The notes beneath the pieces were generated by a model, which saw only the letters and a program-made list of their open reading frames with translations, did not search any database and was not told where the DNA came from. A stretch of DNA of 64,000 bases from Xylogone sp. PMI_703 (Eukaryota > Ascomycota > Leotiomycetes): assembly GCA_021399445.1 (NCBI GenBank), contig JAJTUQ010000003.1:4278001-4342000 (forward strand), in the 5' to 3' direction. Shown here in pieces: positions 44,323-55,983 of this stretch. Each line of letters starts with the position of its first letter. Position 1 is the first letter of the stretch. A program made the position numbers and the translations under genes.

Positions 44323-47234
44323 TTAAGAATCAAAGCTCGCCGCCACTCCCGGCGCTGGGCTCTCCAGATCAATCGCCTCCACCGTGCTCCGAATCCGCGC
44401 ACTCTCGTTGACCAGGTTCCCGAAATACTTCCTCGCGACCTCGCTCTCCCCGCGCACTTTGCGTGTCTCTTCCTGCTTGGCACCCAGCTTCTCGACCGAG
44501 CGCTGCAGTCCCACGCGGAGATTGTCGGCAGGGAAGCGCAGGACTTTGCGTACCGAGGAGGATATCCGGTCGCTGTTGGAGTGGACATAGTCAATGGCCT
44601 CGAGCTGCGCTGCTATCTTGCTCGAGAGACGGTGTGGGAGGGAGTTGGGAATCTGGCTCAGGATGTAGTATGCTGCGGCAATAGCTGATGGAACGTTAGA
44701 AACAGCCTCAGTTTATGTATAAAAATTGACAATTACTCACCTGATAGAAGGATTCCCGGCAAAATCAACTTCCTCATGTTATTATTGCCAACGAGTTTCA
44801 TTGCGCTTAAAGCACCATCCACCCAGCTGACTCCTCCCATAGCCTTGCCTCCCACAATCGTTGCAACAGTCATGGCCATACCGGTGCTCGCGAGCTTCTC
44901 CTGCTTCTGCATAATCGTAGACCAGTCAAAGAAGTCCAACAGCTCAGTCTCAACATCGACCGTTTTGGCGAGAATGTCCCGCTTTCTCTTGAACATGATG
45001 TCACTCCTGAAGCTCAGATCTGTATACTCGTCTCCCAGGTGCAGAATACCTAGCTTCTTGATGGCGTTAACTCCCTGAACGGTTCGTACCCTAGCATTCT
45101 CCTCGCTTTGTGAAACGGCGGCCGCAATCTGTGATAGCATGGCATCCTTCAAATCTTCTGCATACCCGAAAGCACCTAGTAAACCTGGGTAAGGAACACC
45201 GAGATCGTCCTCCGCTGCGTGAGTGATAGCTGCTTGAAGTGTAGATCGGGTATGTTCGTAGATGTCTTTGCAAGTAGCCTCGATGGTACGATCGATATCG
45301 TCACTGACTTCAGCCTTGGCCTTCTTGGATGCTTCGAGTAAGGGTTCCAGCTCCTCCAGCTCCTTCCCTACACGGTCGAGTTCTGATTGAGCAACTTCCA
45401 GGTTGACTTGAGCCAGAGTATTGACATCTCCTAAGACATTGAGTAGGTAGGTCTTTGCTGGGGCTAGTTTAGATCGAGCTCGCTTCTCCAGAACAAATCG
45501 TCTCAGAGATTGCTCGAGATTTTCAAAGTCTCTGATTTTCTCCTTATCCTTTCCTTTCCCCTTACCCTTGCCCTTGCCTTTGCCGGCATCATCGTCGTCA
45601 AAATCCGGTCCATCACCTCCACCTCCGCTAGCACTACCACTACCACCGCCACCAGGGCCTCCAGGATATGGCACTGGTGGAATAGCATTGCTGGATACAA
45701 AGTGCACCAATTCCGAGGATTCCTTGAACGTTCGAGGGCTAAGAGCAGCGACTTGGTTTAAAATCATTTTCTGACATCTCTTCTTGTCTCTGATATTGTC
45801 ATATCCGTTGACCACGAAGAAGATATATGCCTTCTCAGCAGCAGCAGTAGAGATGAATTGTTCTGCCGTCATCGTAAAATGATTTGCTGCTGACACGACG
45901 AATACCACTACATCGATTTCCTCCTGTCTGGCGAAAACAGCGGTGGTCTTTGTAGTGTCAGAATTGAGACCAGGGGAATCAATGATAGAAATGTCCACAA
46001 CTCCATTGTTGAGCAGAGACTCGTCAATTGATCGCACGTCTTTGATATATATCTTGCACTGAGTGTATGTCTCGTTATCAGTAACAATCTTCTCCAGTTC
46101 CTTCAAAGGGAAGACATCATAGGTGCTCTCATCATGGCGGTCGTATTCCACGTCTTTATGCACGGCATGTACCTCCTCAATGCCACCATTCTCTCTCGCA
46201 TCCAAAACTTCACAGAATATGCTTGTGCACGGTTGCTGATCCTCCGGCAAGATCTTCCTTCGCAGCAGAGCATTGCAAAAGGTCGATTTACCAGCATTCA
46301 AATCACCCGTCACCAGGACCTTGCTTGAAGTATCCTCTATCCGCTCCCGGAGGGATAGAAGATGCTTGATACTCGTGCTGATCTTACCGTCCAACAACGA
46401 CGCAATTGAGTTTTTCTCCAGGGAATGCACCAATTCAGTCTGATGTAATGCGCCCAACTTGAGGTCCAGCTTCAGGATCGAGAACTCCTGCGCGATCTGA
46501 GGAGTGATTAACCGCGGGGGTTCCTGCGAAGCCCTTTCCTCAACGGCCCTACTCGATTCCGCATAGCTACTTTCACCCATCGAAGTCTGCGCTCGTCGAA
46601 GGCTTCCTGGGATCGGGGATTGCGGCGGCGACATAATCCTCCCCAGAGACGTCTGGCTGTGCGACAGCATCCGTCTCTGCTCCCTCTTCGGTGGCAATGG
46701 AATCTCCGGGGTCTGGACAGAGGGGTAGATACACGGCCATGTCACATTCATCTCCTGTAGGGTCTTCAATGTCTCGACGACTCTGTTGATCGATCGAGCC
46801 AGCGCTACCCGGTGCTGGTTGTACCATAGCTGGTGAATGGCGCTGGCTTGGGCCCGTCTGCCATGATCAGCAGATTCGTCTGAATCCCCGAGAAAGGACG
46901 GTGTGTTGGATGCGGGACTGTCGGCAGTCATTCTGGGATTCCAAGCACCGGTAGTGCTATTCTGAACGTCACTGGCAGCACTGCTTCCTTCGTATCCAGA
47001 ATCGTTATCCAGAAGAGCTTGGAGTCGAGCTGCGCTTTGTGAGGTCGAACCGGAACCGATGGTCACATATTGAGGTCGAGTCGGTGGAGCTCGGGTAGCG
47101 TTTGGTGAGTTGGCGTCACCCCTCTCTGCAGCTGACTTGCCCTTGCCTTTGCCTGTGAAATATTCCTGGCTCATGATGGGCGTTGGGGTTGCACCATTCA
47201 CGGTGATGCTTTCGCGGGGCTGGGGGGAATACAC
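44323..47234 (-). CDS. FZO1: Mitofusin, mitochondrial outer-membrane fusion GTPase
   Basis: Exons 47234-44741 and 44684-44323 give 951 aa. Fzo1 is a dynamin-related GTPase that tethers and fuses outer mitochondrial membranes. GTPase motifs: G1 GDLNAGKST (about residue 308), G3 DSPG (about 420), and NGYD as G4 (about 478). Helical segments precede and follow it. Two membrane segments near residues 780-855 (GMAMTVATIVGGKAMGGVSW and MRKLILPGILLSAIAAAYYIL, the second crossing the exon junction) are followed by a C-terminal heptad region (LRVGLQRSVEKLGAKQEE). After G4 there is a low-complexity insertion: Gly/Ser-rich, then FDDDD, then a (KG)n run (45545-45680). A disordered 130-residue N-terminus precedes the first helix. 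Confidence 0.93.
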
Positions 47235-47905
47235 AGAGCTTCTTTAATGTTGACGCAATAAAAAAGATTTGAGTGAAGAGACCATATTCCGACCTTTAGC
47301 GCGTGTGGCGAGATCAGACAGGGGGGTTCATTATCACGTTCCAAAATGTCTCGTCTGTCAAACACCGAGTGTCCGATAGAGCTAGCGTTACTAAGCTCAA
47401 CTTCAACTTCGCATGGAATTATTAGGTTTTTCTAGAAGCCTTTCCGTTCAGATTTGGCAGCCTTTTCCATTATTTGCCACTATAAATATCTGGGATAGAC
47501 TTGTTTCTAGCCTGCAAAGTATCCCTGAGCAAAGCTAACTGGCTTACGTGCAGAAACTCCTCGGCTTGGCGAATTGACCCAGAACACAGTACAAATGCCT
47601 GTTGCCTTAGCTTTTCCAAACCATTAAGTAGTGCCGTGTGTACAAAGCTTTAAGGAAATAATCTTCATTCCCTCACTTCCAGAATAGACATTTAATCTCT
47701 CTATATCGTCTTGCTTTTGCATGAAAACCATCTTCAACACTGAGCGATAACGCTACAGTTCTTGAAGCCTGATATCGCAGGCCACGACAAGCTTTCCACG
47801 ATAGGTGGGCAAGTTACATCACACCTCACCATCAAACCGCAGCTGTCTCCCATCACCCACCACCTTTTCTAGAGATATCCCCCACAAAAAGAAGCTCCTG
47901 AAAAC
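47235..47905. promoter_or_regulatory. Divergent promoter region (FZO1 / VPS2)
   Basis: 671 bp between divergent start codons. No gene seen. The VPS2 side has C/T- and CA-rich leader sequence from about 47820. Confidence 0.5.
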
Positions 47906-48891
47906 ATGAATGTACAAAACCTCCTTTCCACAAAACGAAACCACTACAGGAAATTTACTAACACTGGAATTGCAATGCGTAGATCGTAGAATGGGCCTTC
48001 GGTAAGCGCATGACGCCCGCAGAGCGTCTCCGCAAGCATCAGCGGTCGCTGGAGAAGACGCAGCGGGAGTTGGATCGCGAGCGGGTTAAGCTAGAGAACC
48101 AGGAGAAGAAGCTGATTCAGGAGATCAAGAAGAGCGCGAAGAATGGGCAGATGGGAGCGTGCAAGATCCAGGCCAAGGACTTGGTTCGTACGAGGCGGTA
48201 TATTGAGAAGTTTTATTCGATGAGAACGCAGTTGCAAGCGATTTCTTTGAGAATACAGGTGAGTTTTTCTTTTTACTTATTTTTAAAGCCTTGGTGTCTT
48301 GGTAATGGCTCGAACTATGAAGGGAAGGAGAGGGAAGGCGTGTATGGAGGGTGGGCTTGAACTTTGGTTGCAGGGGGATTTACGCATGACAAAGGAAGAG
48401 AGCTAACTCGTTGCGTGATGATGAGTACAGACTGTGAGAACGAATGAGCAGATGACACAGGCGATGAAGGGCGCTACTGGTGTTCTAGGCAGCATGAATC
48501 GCAGCATGAATCTCCCTGCCTTACAGCGAATAGCCATGGAATTCGAGCGAGAAAACGACATCATGGATCAGAGACAGGAGATGATGGATGATGCTATTGA
48601 CGATGTTACTGGCTTGGAAGACGAGGCCGAGGGAGAGGAAGTGGTCGAGCAGGTGCTGGAAGAGATCGGTGTCGATTTAAAACAAACAGTAAGTTTGAGG
48701 TTCTCATTGGTCGTTGCCTTGACTTTCGGTGAGTGTGTTTTACTGATGACCTCTTTTCTTCAAAGTTGGGCGAGACACCGCAAGGGCTTCAAGGAACGGC
48801 GATTGCGGAGGGCAAGGTTGCGCAGGCTATTGGCGGTGGAGACGACGACGACGACGATCTCCAGGCCAGGCTGAATAGTTTAAGAAGATAG
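47906..48891 (+). CDS. VPS2: ESCRT-III subunit Vps2 (CHMP2)
   Basis: Exons 47906-47911 (ATGAAT only), 47983-48258, 48431-48688 and 48766-48891 give 221 aa. Vps2 caps and remodels ESCRT-III filaments in multivesicular body sorting, cytokinesis and membrane repair. The protein starts MNIVEWAFGKRMTPAERLRK, with the basic amphipathic first helix of Snf7-family proteins, then the coiled-coil core (KNGQMGACKIQAKDLVRTRRY, LPALQRIAMEFEREND), an acidic region and a MIT-interacting motif at the C-terminus (LQARLNSLRR) that recruits Vps4. The 6-nt first exon is inferred because family members begin MN-I/V-EWAFG and the splice GTACAA...GCGTAG gives exactly that; starting at the internal ATG at 48010 would delete the first helix. 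Confidence 0.93.
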
Positions 48892-51800
48892 ATTTTCCAG
48901 AAAGGACTATGGATGATGGCGTTTTGTTGGCTCTGATATGGTGGCATATCAGCAAATTAATGAGTTTTCTCGGTAATTTTCATGATTGTACGGTAGCAGA
49001 TTTCCTATGTATATTGTGGTTAGAATTCAAACCCGGTATATGCAAGCCCGACTCGATTGTTCACAAGTTCCTGACCGCCTGGTAACGAATCTGGTCGGAG
49101 TATTGAACAAAGCCGGCATGATGGTAGGTAGGAGCGAGATCGGTGGTTGTGGTCCGAATAAGGTGCAACATAAAGGATTCTGATGGATTGGTATGCCAGC
49201 TTGGACCAATGCTGCAACGTACGCCTTCGGATTTCCTCAATGCGCTCTGACCATCGTGCCATTGTGACTCTTACTCGGTACACAAAGAGTTGACACGATA
49301 CAAACGGAAAACGGTGGATCAGAGTGTAATAGGTGAATACGGTCATGGATATTCAGCTTCCGGCAGCTTCGTGGTTGGTGTTCCACCGCTACATAGATGC
49401 AAGTGGTCATGTGCTCTCCGCCCATGCTACTTCTTGTTGCGACGGGAAAAGGGGAAAAGCAACATCGCCACGCCTTATTGTCTACACATGCAAGCTGCGA
49501 GATCCGTTGACCGATGATAGAATCCCATTGCCCCACGTGCCTGTAGCGTAGCTGCAAGTATCCCAGGGGTGAAGAGGCCTGAACAATGTCCGGAACGTAT
49601 TGATCTGAGAAGAAGCAATAATAGAGTAACAGCGAAAGGAAGAAGAGGTATGAATTCCGGTCAGAGTTAATTTAAGAAAAAGAAAGGAAATAAAGAAGCC
49701 GAAAAAGCTTCACTCCTTGAGGAAAATTTTCTATCAAATTTCAAAAATTTATGCATTGATGAGACATCAGTTGAGGAGGGCTCATCAGAAGTCTCGTGCT
49801 TCGTAAGCCCTACCTGGAATTTTTCTTAACTTACCTCATTTGTACAACTCTTTAATGCGACAAAATGAAACGTTTGCAACGCATTTAGAAGAAAATAAAG
49901 TATCCCGAGATACAATACGGAGGTACAGCAGTATTGGCTGTTCCTTCGCATCAGCCGGAAGTACCACAGTACTGTAGCATGCATGCTTATGTGGAGTACA
50001 GGAGCGGCGGAAGGTCAGACAGACATTCTGGGGATCGGCAGTCGTGACCCGCAGCGAATCAGCGCATCGCCTGGACGCCTCATCCCACACAAACGGCGGG
50101 CCTGGGAGCTCAACCTCCAACCTCTGCCATTTTCCGTGTGTCAAGTCTCGATGGGAGAAATGTAACTACGGCTTCACCGAGCATTTGTGCCGGGCTGCCA
50201 GGACTTCTCTTGGAAGCTGCAACGATATGTGAAGAAAGGAACTGCTGGGGCTCTTTCTGTAGCGTTGTATGGTGGAGACGTGGTCCGGTGGGTGACAGCT
50301 GAACTTCTAGGGAAATATTGAACTGTGCGGTTGCAATATTCCTGTGGTTAATTTGGTCGCGTGCGCTGGAGCTTCGCAATCCCATCTTCGAGTCTTGCAG
50401 TAGTGGTTTGTCGCACCAAGGAAAGAGAGAAGATATGCACGGCGTGGGAGGAATGAAGAAAAGTCCTGCTCCCTCACTTGATGAGCTCGATTGATCCTGG
50501 TTGGCGCAGATTGGCAGATTGGCAGAACTGGGCATTTCTTCCTTGGGGCTTCTTGGCCTCTTGGATGTCGGATGTCGTGGATGTCGTAGATGTCACCATT
50601 TCTGTTTTTCTTTTCCGCGTGGATCTGGGAGCAGCCGAGGAAAATACCCCGTTGCGCCTTGATCGGCTAGCCGTGTGATCGTTTGTTGTCTATCTAATCT
50701 GTGCTGATCTCTGTCTCGCAAGACGCAATTCGGTTCTGTCTTGGGAATTGCTTGGGAGGTGCGGGGCAGACCGTAGGATTTGCTTAGATTTCCGACTGCG
50801 TTGTGCTTGTACAAGTAAATTGAAGCCCAAGTTCCATCGAATCCAGAGTATCCAGGGACGATAATCAAATCCTGCAGCGGTACAAGAGTAAATCATCACG
50901 GGAAGTTCTTCCAGCGCCTTCTCCAAGCAGCAAAAGAGCACTACAAGAGATCCATCTGCCAATGACATCAGCCTGGAACGTTTGGCGAGGGAGTGGCGCC
51001 AAGGAGGTGTGGCTTGGCAGAATCCCCAAAGCGACCAGTTAGCGCGCGCATTGCCGACCTGGATCCATGCCGGGCAGCCGCCACGCCAAGACGCAGTATC
51101 AGCCTCGCCGAGCGTCGCTTTCTGTCGGTACCGATTGTTTCCCGGATGAAGAGTCCGTTGGGAGAAGGACAAAACTGCTGGATGCAGCCAAAGGTGGGTT
51201 GTAGTCTATCAGACGTAAAATATATATCGAGATATGTAGATGTGTTGTGCGCCAGATTCAAGCCAAAGGGAGTACCTACTATATCGCAATTGAGCTGTAA
51301 GCTACCTGCTCTAGGCGCGGTACACTAATCAGCGACTGTGGAGCGTGACGTCCCACGAATGTTCGTATCCGCGGAGGGCCGCTATCTAGTTGGAAACCAC
51401 ATAACTTATTACTCTGCACGCCTTCTCGAAGCACCAGACGAGGTGCATTGGCAAAGCTCTTGGGGCACAGAAAAAGAGGCGTCCAGACTCTTCCGAATCG
51501 GACTGGTTGCCGTGGTCCAAGTTGCGCTCAAGTAAGCGTCAGTGCATCTTTTTTTTCCTCCTGCAGACGCAGCTAAAGGGTCTTCCCCCATTTGTACAAA
51601 ACCACACGCCCTGCCCTTCCGCGCGTCCATTGCTCCCTAGTTTTGGAGACAACTGATCCTTCAAACTCCTTTTCTTCCATATCTGCTCTAGAAAATACGT
51701 TTTGTTGTGTCTAGGGCGCCAACATTCTCTTCTGTGCATGCTTGAGCAAAACCTTGGTTCCTCGGCACTCCACCTCTCGTAGCTTGCTGTTGCGTGGCGA

Positions 51801-52302
51801 GCTCAATCACAAGTAACTAGTCGCGTAGGCAAGTGTGTGCACCCGAAAGGCAGTGCAGATAGAAAAGGCTTGGCCCAGTGTCTTGGAAGAATATATTCTC
51901 TGACTGTCTGACTTTGCGTCTCCACAGAGCGGGCGAACAAACTACCACTACTTTCTCTCTTGTTCCACCACTACCTCCACCCGTTCGCTTCTCGTCACCA
52001 GCTCCTTTCGACAACGCGACCTGCGAAAGAGAAGGACGAGGGGGGAGAAGAGCGTCTCGTGTCCGAGCGAAACCTATTCCATGAGTATCAGGGAGCGGCG
52101 ACTGGGCGCACCCTTCTGAATGAATTCGTATTTCACCGGCCTCTTGATCGAATCGACCGATTGGGGGCTTGAGAACGGATAAGGCCCGTTTACAACATCT
52201 ACCCGTCCAAGGATTCGAAAAAAATCCTCAGCCAAACAGAAATATTAGAAGAGAAGGAAAAACGAATACAAAGGGCAGGTCTCGTAGCGCGAACTGCCAA
52301 CC
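48892..52302. promoter_or_regulatory. Very long upstream region of NHA1
   Basis: 3.4 kb between VPS2 and NHA1, the longest gap in the window. It contains four GATGTC words in 32 nt (50563-50594), a TTGGCAGA duplication (50507-50531), a TGACGTC CRE-like site (51346-51352) and a C/T-rich leader with short upstream ORFs (51900-52300). Antisense frames of 141 codons (50110-50535) and 160 codons (50690-51172) show no family motif. A missed non-coding RNA is possible, but I cannot point to one. Confidence 0.45.
50507..50594. repeat. Short tandem repeats upstream of NHA1
   Basis: GCAGATTG-type units repeat at 50507-50531, and GATGTC occurs four times between 50563 and 50594 with 7-9 nt periodicity. 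Non-coding by context. Confidence 0.65.
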
Positions 52303-55300
52303 ATGGCCTGGGAACACCTCGCCATCAACCGACCACATTTGGTCTACATCATTCTTGGTGGCTTCACCTCGCTTTTTATGCTTTGCTCCTCCTTCATCAA
52401 GGAGAGACTCTATATCGGCGAAGCTACCGTCGCTACCATCTGCGGTATCATCTTCGGACCCCATGCTGCCAACCTTATCAACCCACTATCATGGGGCAAT
52501 ACGGATCAGATAACGCTCGAGTTCAGCCGGATCGTCCTGGTCGTGCAATGTTTCGCCGTCGGTGTCGAATTGCCCAAGTACTATATGGAGAAGCATTGGC
52601 GCAGCGTTGTGTTCCTGCTCATCCCCGTTATGACGTACGGCTGGTTGGTTACGAGCTTATTTATCTGGTGGATGATTACGCCTCTGAGCTGGCTGGAGAG
52701 TCTGTGTTGTGCTGCTTGCGTCACGGCCACCGATCCCGTTCTTGCGTCGTCCGTGGTAGGAAAGGGCAAGTTTGCAAAGCGGGTGCCGAAGCATTTGAGA
52801 GATTTGCTCTCAGCTGAGTCCGGGTGCAACGACGGCATGGCTTTCCCCTTCATTTACCTGGCATTGTATCTCATCCACTATAACTTGAAAGCTAAGGAGG
52901 TAACATATCACTGGATTGTCTACACTATTCTGTACGAGTGTATTTTCGGAGCTGTTTATGGGTTTATAATTGGATATATTGGGCGCCATGGAATCAAGTA
53001 CGCAGAGAAGCACGATCTAGTGGATAGAGAGAGTTTTCTTGTGTTTTACTTTGTGTTGGCCTTGTTCTGCGCTGGCTCGGGCAGTATTCTAGGTGTTGAT
53101 GATCTTCTTGTTGGCTTTACCGCCGGAGTAGGTTTCTCGAACGATGGATGGTTCACTCAAAAGACCGAAGAGTCCCACGTCTCCAACGTTATTGATCTTC
53201 TTCTCAACTTGGCATACTTTGTTTATCTTGGTACCATCATTCCCTGGGAACAATACAACAACACCAGCATTGGTATCTCACCATGGAGACTCGTCGTCAT
53301 TGCCATCTTCGTCATTTTCTTCCGTCGGATACCTATCATGATGTTACTGAAACCGCTTATACCGGACATCAAATCCTGGCGAGAGGCACTTTTTGCCGGT
53401 CATTTTGGCCCAATTGGTGTCGGCGCTATCTTTGTTGCAATCCTGGCTCGAGCAGACCTCGAGACCGACGGTGGGCCTACCCCGTTGGCATCGTATCCCA
53501 ATCCGAACGCCCCAAATTTCACCCTCGTCGCCCTGATCTGGCCCATTACGACGTTTCTTGTAATTTCTTCCATTGTCGTCCATGGCTCTTCAATTGCTGT
53601 TTTCACTCTCGGAAAGCACATCAACACGCTCACCTTGACCATGTCCTACACTACAGCAGGAGAAGAAGGCCCATCATGGATGAACAGACTACCACGTATA
53701 TCTTCGCAATCAAGGTCTCAAGCTAAGTCGGTAACCTCCGAGACTGATGCAGATGACCTGAAAAACCTACCCCCGGGAGTGCTGCCACCAATTGGAATCC
53801 CTGGGAACTTTTTGCGTAGGCAAAGGGAAGAAGATACCCAACCTCGTAATGGTAGTCGACCTTCGTCCATACATGCTCGGAGACGCAAGAAGAGATGGGA
53901 TAGTGGTCTTGGTCCCGGTGGGCCCATTTCTGAGTCTGCGATCTACCCTCAACGCCGTACAAACAGCGAGCTTACATCGGACACTCTTACCCCTGGCGAA
54001 AGTTCTCCCGAAGATGAGAAGGAAACGGAGGATCACCCCCATGAGCGACCCATTGGTGAGGTTCAGGATGATAGGGAGATGCGCAAGATATTGCACCAAA
54101 GGGATGCAGCTGAGCGACCGCAGCAACACATGTCAGATGCAGAACGCAGTCCTGGACGTGTGGAGGTTTACGAAGAGGGTGATGATATCGTTATAGAAGA
54201 CGAGGATGGTGACGTCTTAGCTACGGAGAAGACGCCTGAGGGAGAACAAAGACAAAAGGAGATTGAAAAACTTCGACATGAGCTCAAGGAGGATCTGGAG
54301 AACCCAGGTCTCGGCTACAAGCACTTGAGGAAGAAAGTTAGTGCCTGGAGGCATAGAGATGAGGGCGCTGAAGCACCGTCAAGCAAGGCCAAGGAGAAGA
54401 AGCGTGGACCGGCACTGGCTTATCAATTTGGAAATACGGTAAGTCTAACCATGCTATATGATTACTCAATTCATGTATGCTAATTCCTCTGTTTTAGATC
54501 ATTGTTGAAGATGAAGATGGTGAAGTGGTCAAGAAATACGAGCTTCCATCTAGATCTGCTGCTGCTAAAGCCGTTAAAGAAGGAACTGAGGAACAGCCTG
54601 CTGAAGGAAGACCAATGTGGGTTGGCCTGCGCTCCAAGTCGCAGCAGCAGCAGCAGCAGCCTCAAGCTGAATCGTCCCAGAAACCGGAGGAGTCAGGTAT
54701 CGAAGCGGCAGTTATCCAAGGCATTAAGCGCATGGGAACCTGGTCTGGCTTCGGTCTTGGCCGCACAGGCGGGCAAGCCGATAGCAATCCTAAAGAAAAT
54801 GAGGAAGATGATGATAGGCGCATTCGCTTCATGATAGGAGGTGGTGGCAGACGTCTCACGAAGGATGACTTTTTGAAAGAAATCCAGAACCTTGATCCAA
54901 AGGCTAGGTCCGAGCTGTTACAGAAGAACGAAGATGCGAGTATGAGTCGACCACCTATGGGTCGTCAAACTTCAAGCCGCTACCAATCCCAGACCCAGAC
55001 TCAGACCCAGACTAGAGCTCAGGACGACACTGCTGGTACCGGGGAAGAAGATGATGACACAAAAGTGGACAAACCCAGCAGTAGCAGCAGCAGTGAGGAA
55101 CGCGGAAGACGTCGAGACTCCATTACAGCCGTGCACGTGGTGGACCGAGATCCCCAAACGCGGAAAACTCGACTCCAGCCAATCGCCACGTCCGAAGCCA
55201 CTTCCATACAAGAAACCCCAGCTGAAAGACGACGAAGAGAGCTTGCTCTTAAAGGAGTCGACGATCCCACCAGCCCAGATTCCGAACCACGCGGCCGAAG

Positions 55301-55496
55301 CCTGTTCAAAGAGGAGAGTACAACCAGCGGAGAAGAAAAGGAGACCGCAGCAGAGAAGAGACGCCGCGAGGCAGCGCTTGGGATGGGGGGCGCCACGCAA
55401 GATGACAGCGATGACGATGATACGCCGAGAGTACCTCCACCCGTTGTGAAGAGTCGGGGAATTAGATTTGCACAGAGCCCTGTTAGAAGAAAGTAG
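52303..55496 (+). CDS. NHA1: Plasma-membrane Na+(K+)/H+ antiporter
   Basis: Exons 52303-54438 and 54498-55496 give 1044 aa. The protein expels Na+, Li+ and K+ in exchange for protons, supporting salt tolerance and pH homeostasis. Residues 1-450 hold about 12 membrane spans. Fungal Nha1 motifs: CVTATDPVLASSVVGKGKFA with the ion-binding Asp, LSAESGCNDGMAFPFIYLAL, GVDDLLVGFTAGVGFSNDGW and FAGHFGPIGVGAIF. The cytosolic tail (450-1044) is long, charged and low-complexity: an acidic cluster (EEGDDIVIEDEDGD), poly-Gln from CAG repeats (54641-54660), a QT repeat (about 54990-55015) and RRRRE/RRRE basic motifs. Family members of this type end in long regulatory tails. The start context is ccATGG. The single intron is short with a CTAAC-like branch point. 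Confidence 0.94.
54641..54660 (+). repeat. CAG repeat encoding poly-Gln in the NHA1 tail
   Basis: About six consecutive CAG codons in the cytosolic tail. A likely length-variable site between strains. Confidence 0.85.
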
Positions 55497-55983
55497 GAAA
55501 GTCCTAGTTTGTTTAGGAGGGGCGCCTATTTCAGTGCATAGCGCTTGGCGTTGGGAATTTTTTTTCTAGAGCTTTGCAGAAAGGGTTTCTTTTTTCTTTC
55601 TCTTTTCCTATGCATTATATAAGGGGGGTTAGCATCTGATTTTCCATGTATATACATACATGCCCGTGATGAGACGAGGAGGATAGGATGGGACTTGCAT
55701 ATGTCTAATGTTGGTAATGTCAAGTAATGTTTTTCTGATGTGGATTCCTTGTCACCTTTTTTGCTCTCTTAACTGAGGCTGTGACTGCGTAATTTAACCC
55801 TTTAATGCTATCTGTATCATGTATCTTGGGCGGAACTGACGTACGTATGTACTTCAAGAACTTAGTATATTCTACCTTTCTCTGTGCCTAAAATCGGAGT
55901 TCTATCAAGAAATGCATCCTATGCTACCGTGCCCCTTACCCATTCCCGTTTATATGCATCCCAATATGATATATAATGTCATC
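55497..55983. other. Convergent 3' intergenic region
   Basis: 487 bp between NHA1 (+) and ELG1 (-) stops. It has a T-rich stretch at 55557-55620 and no gene. Confidence 0.55.

Noticed and set aside
50110..51172. Two minus-strand frames of 141 and 160 codons in the NHA1 upstream region
   Set aside because: No recognisable domain; composition looks random. RNA data would be needed to revive them.
53767..54129. 120-codon minus-strand frame inside NHA1
   Set aside because: Antisense to a confirmed coding region with no motif.
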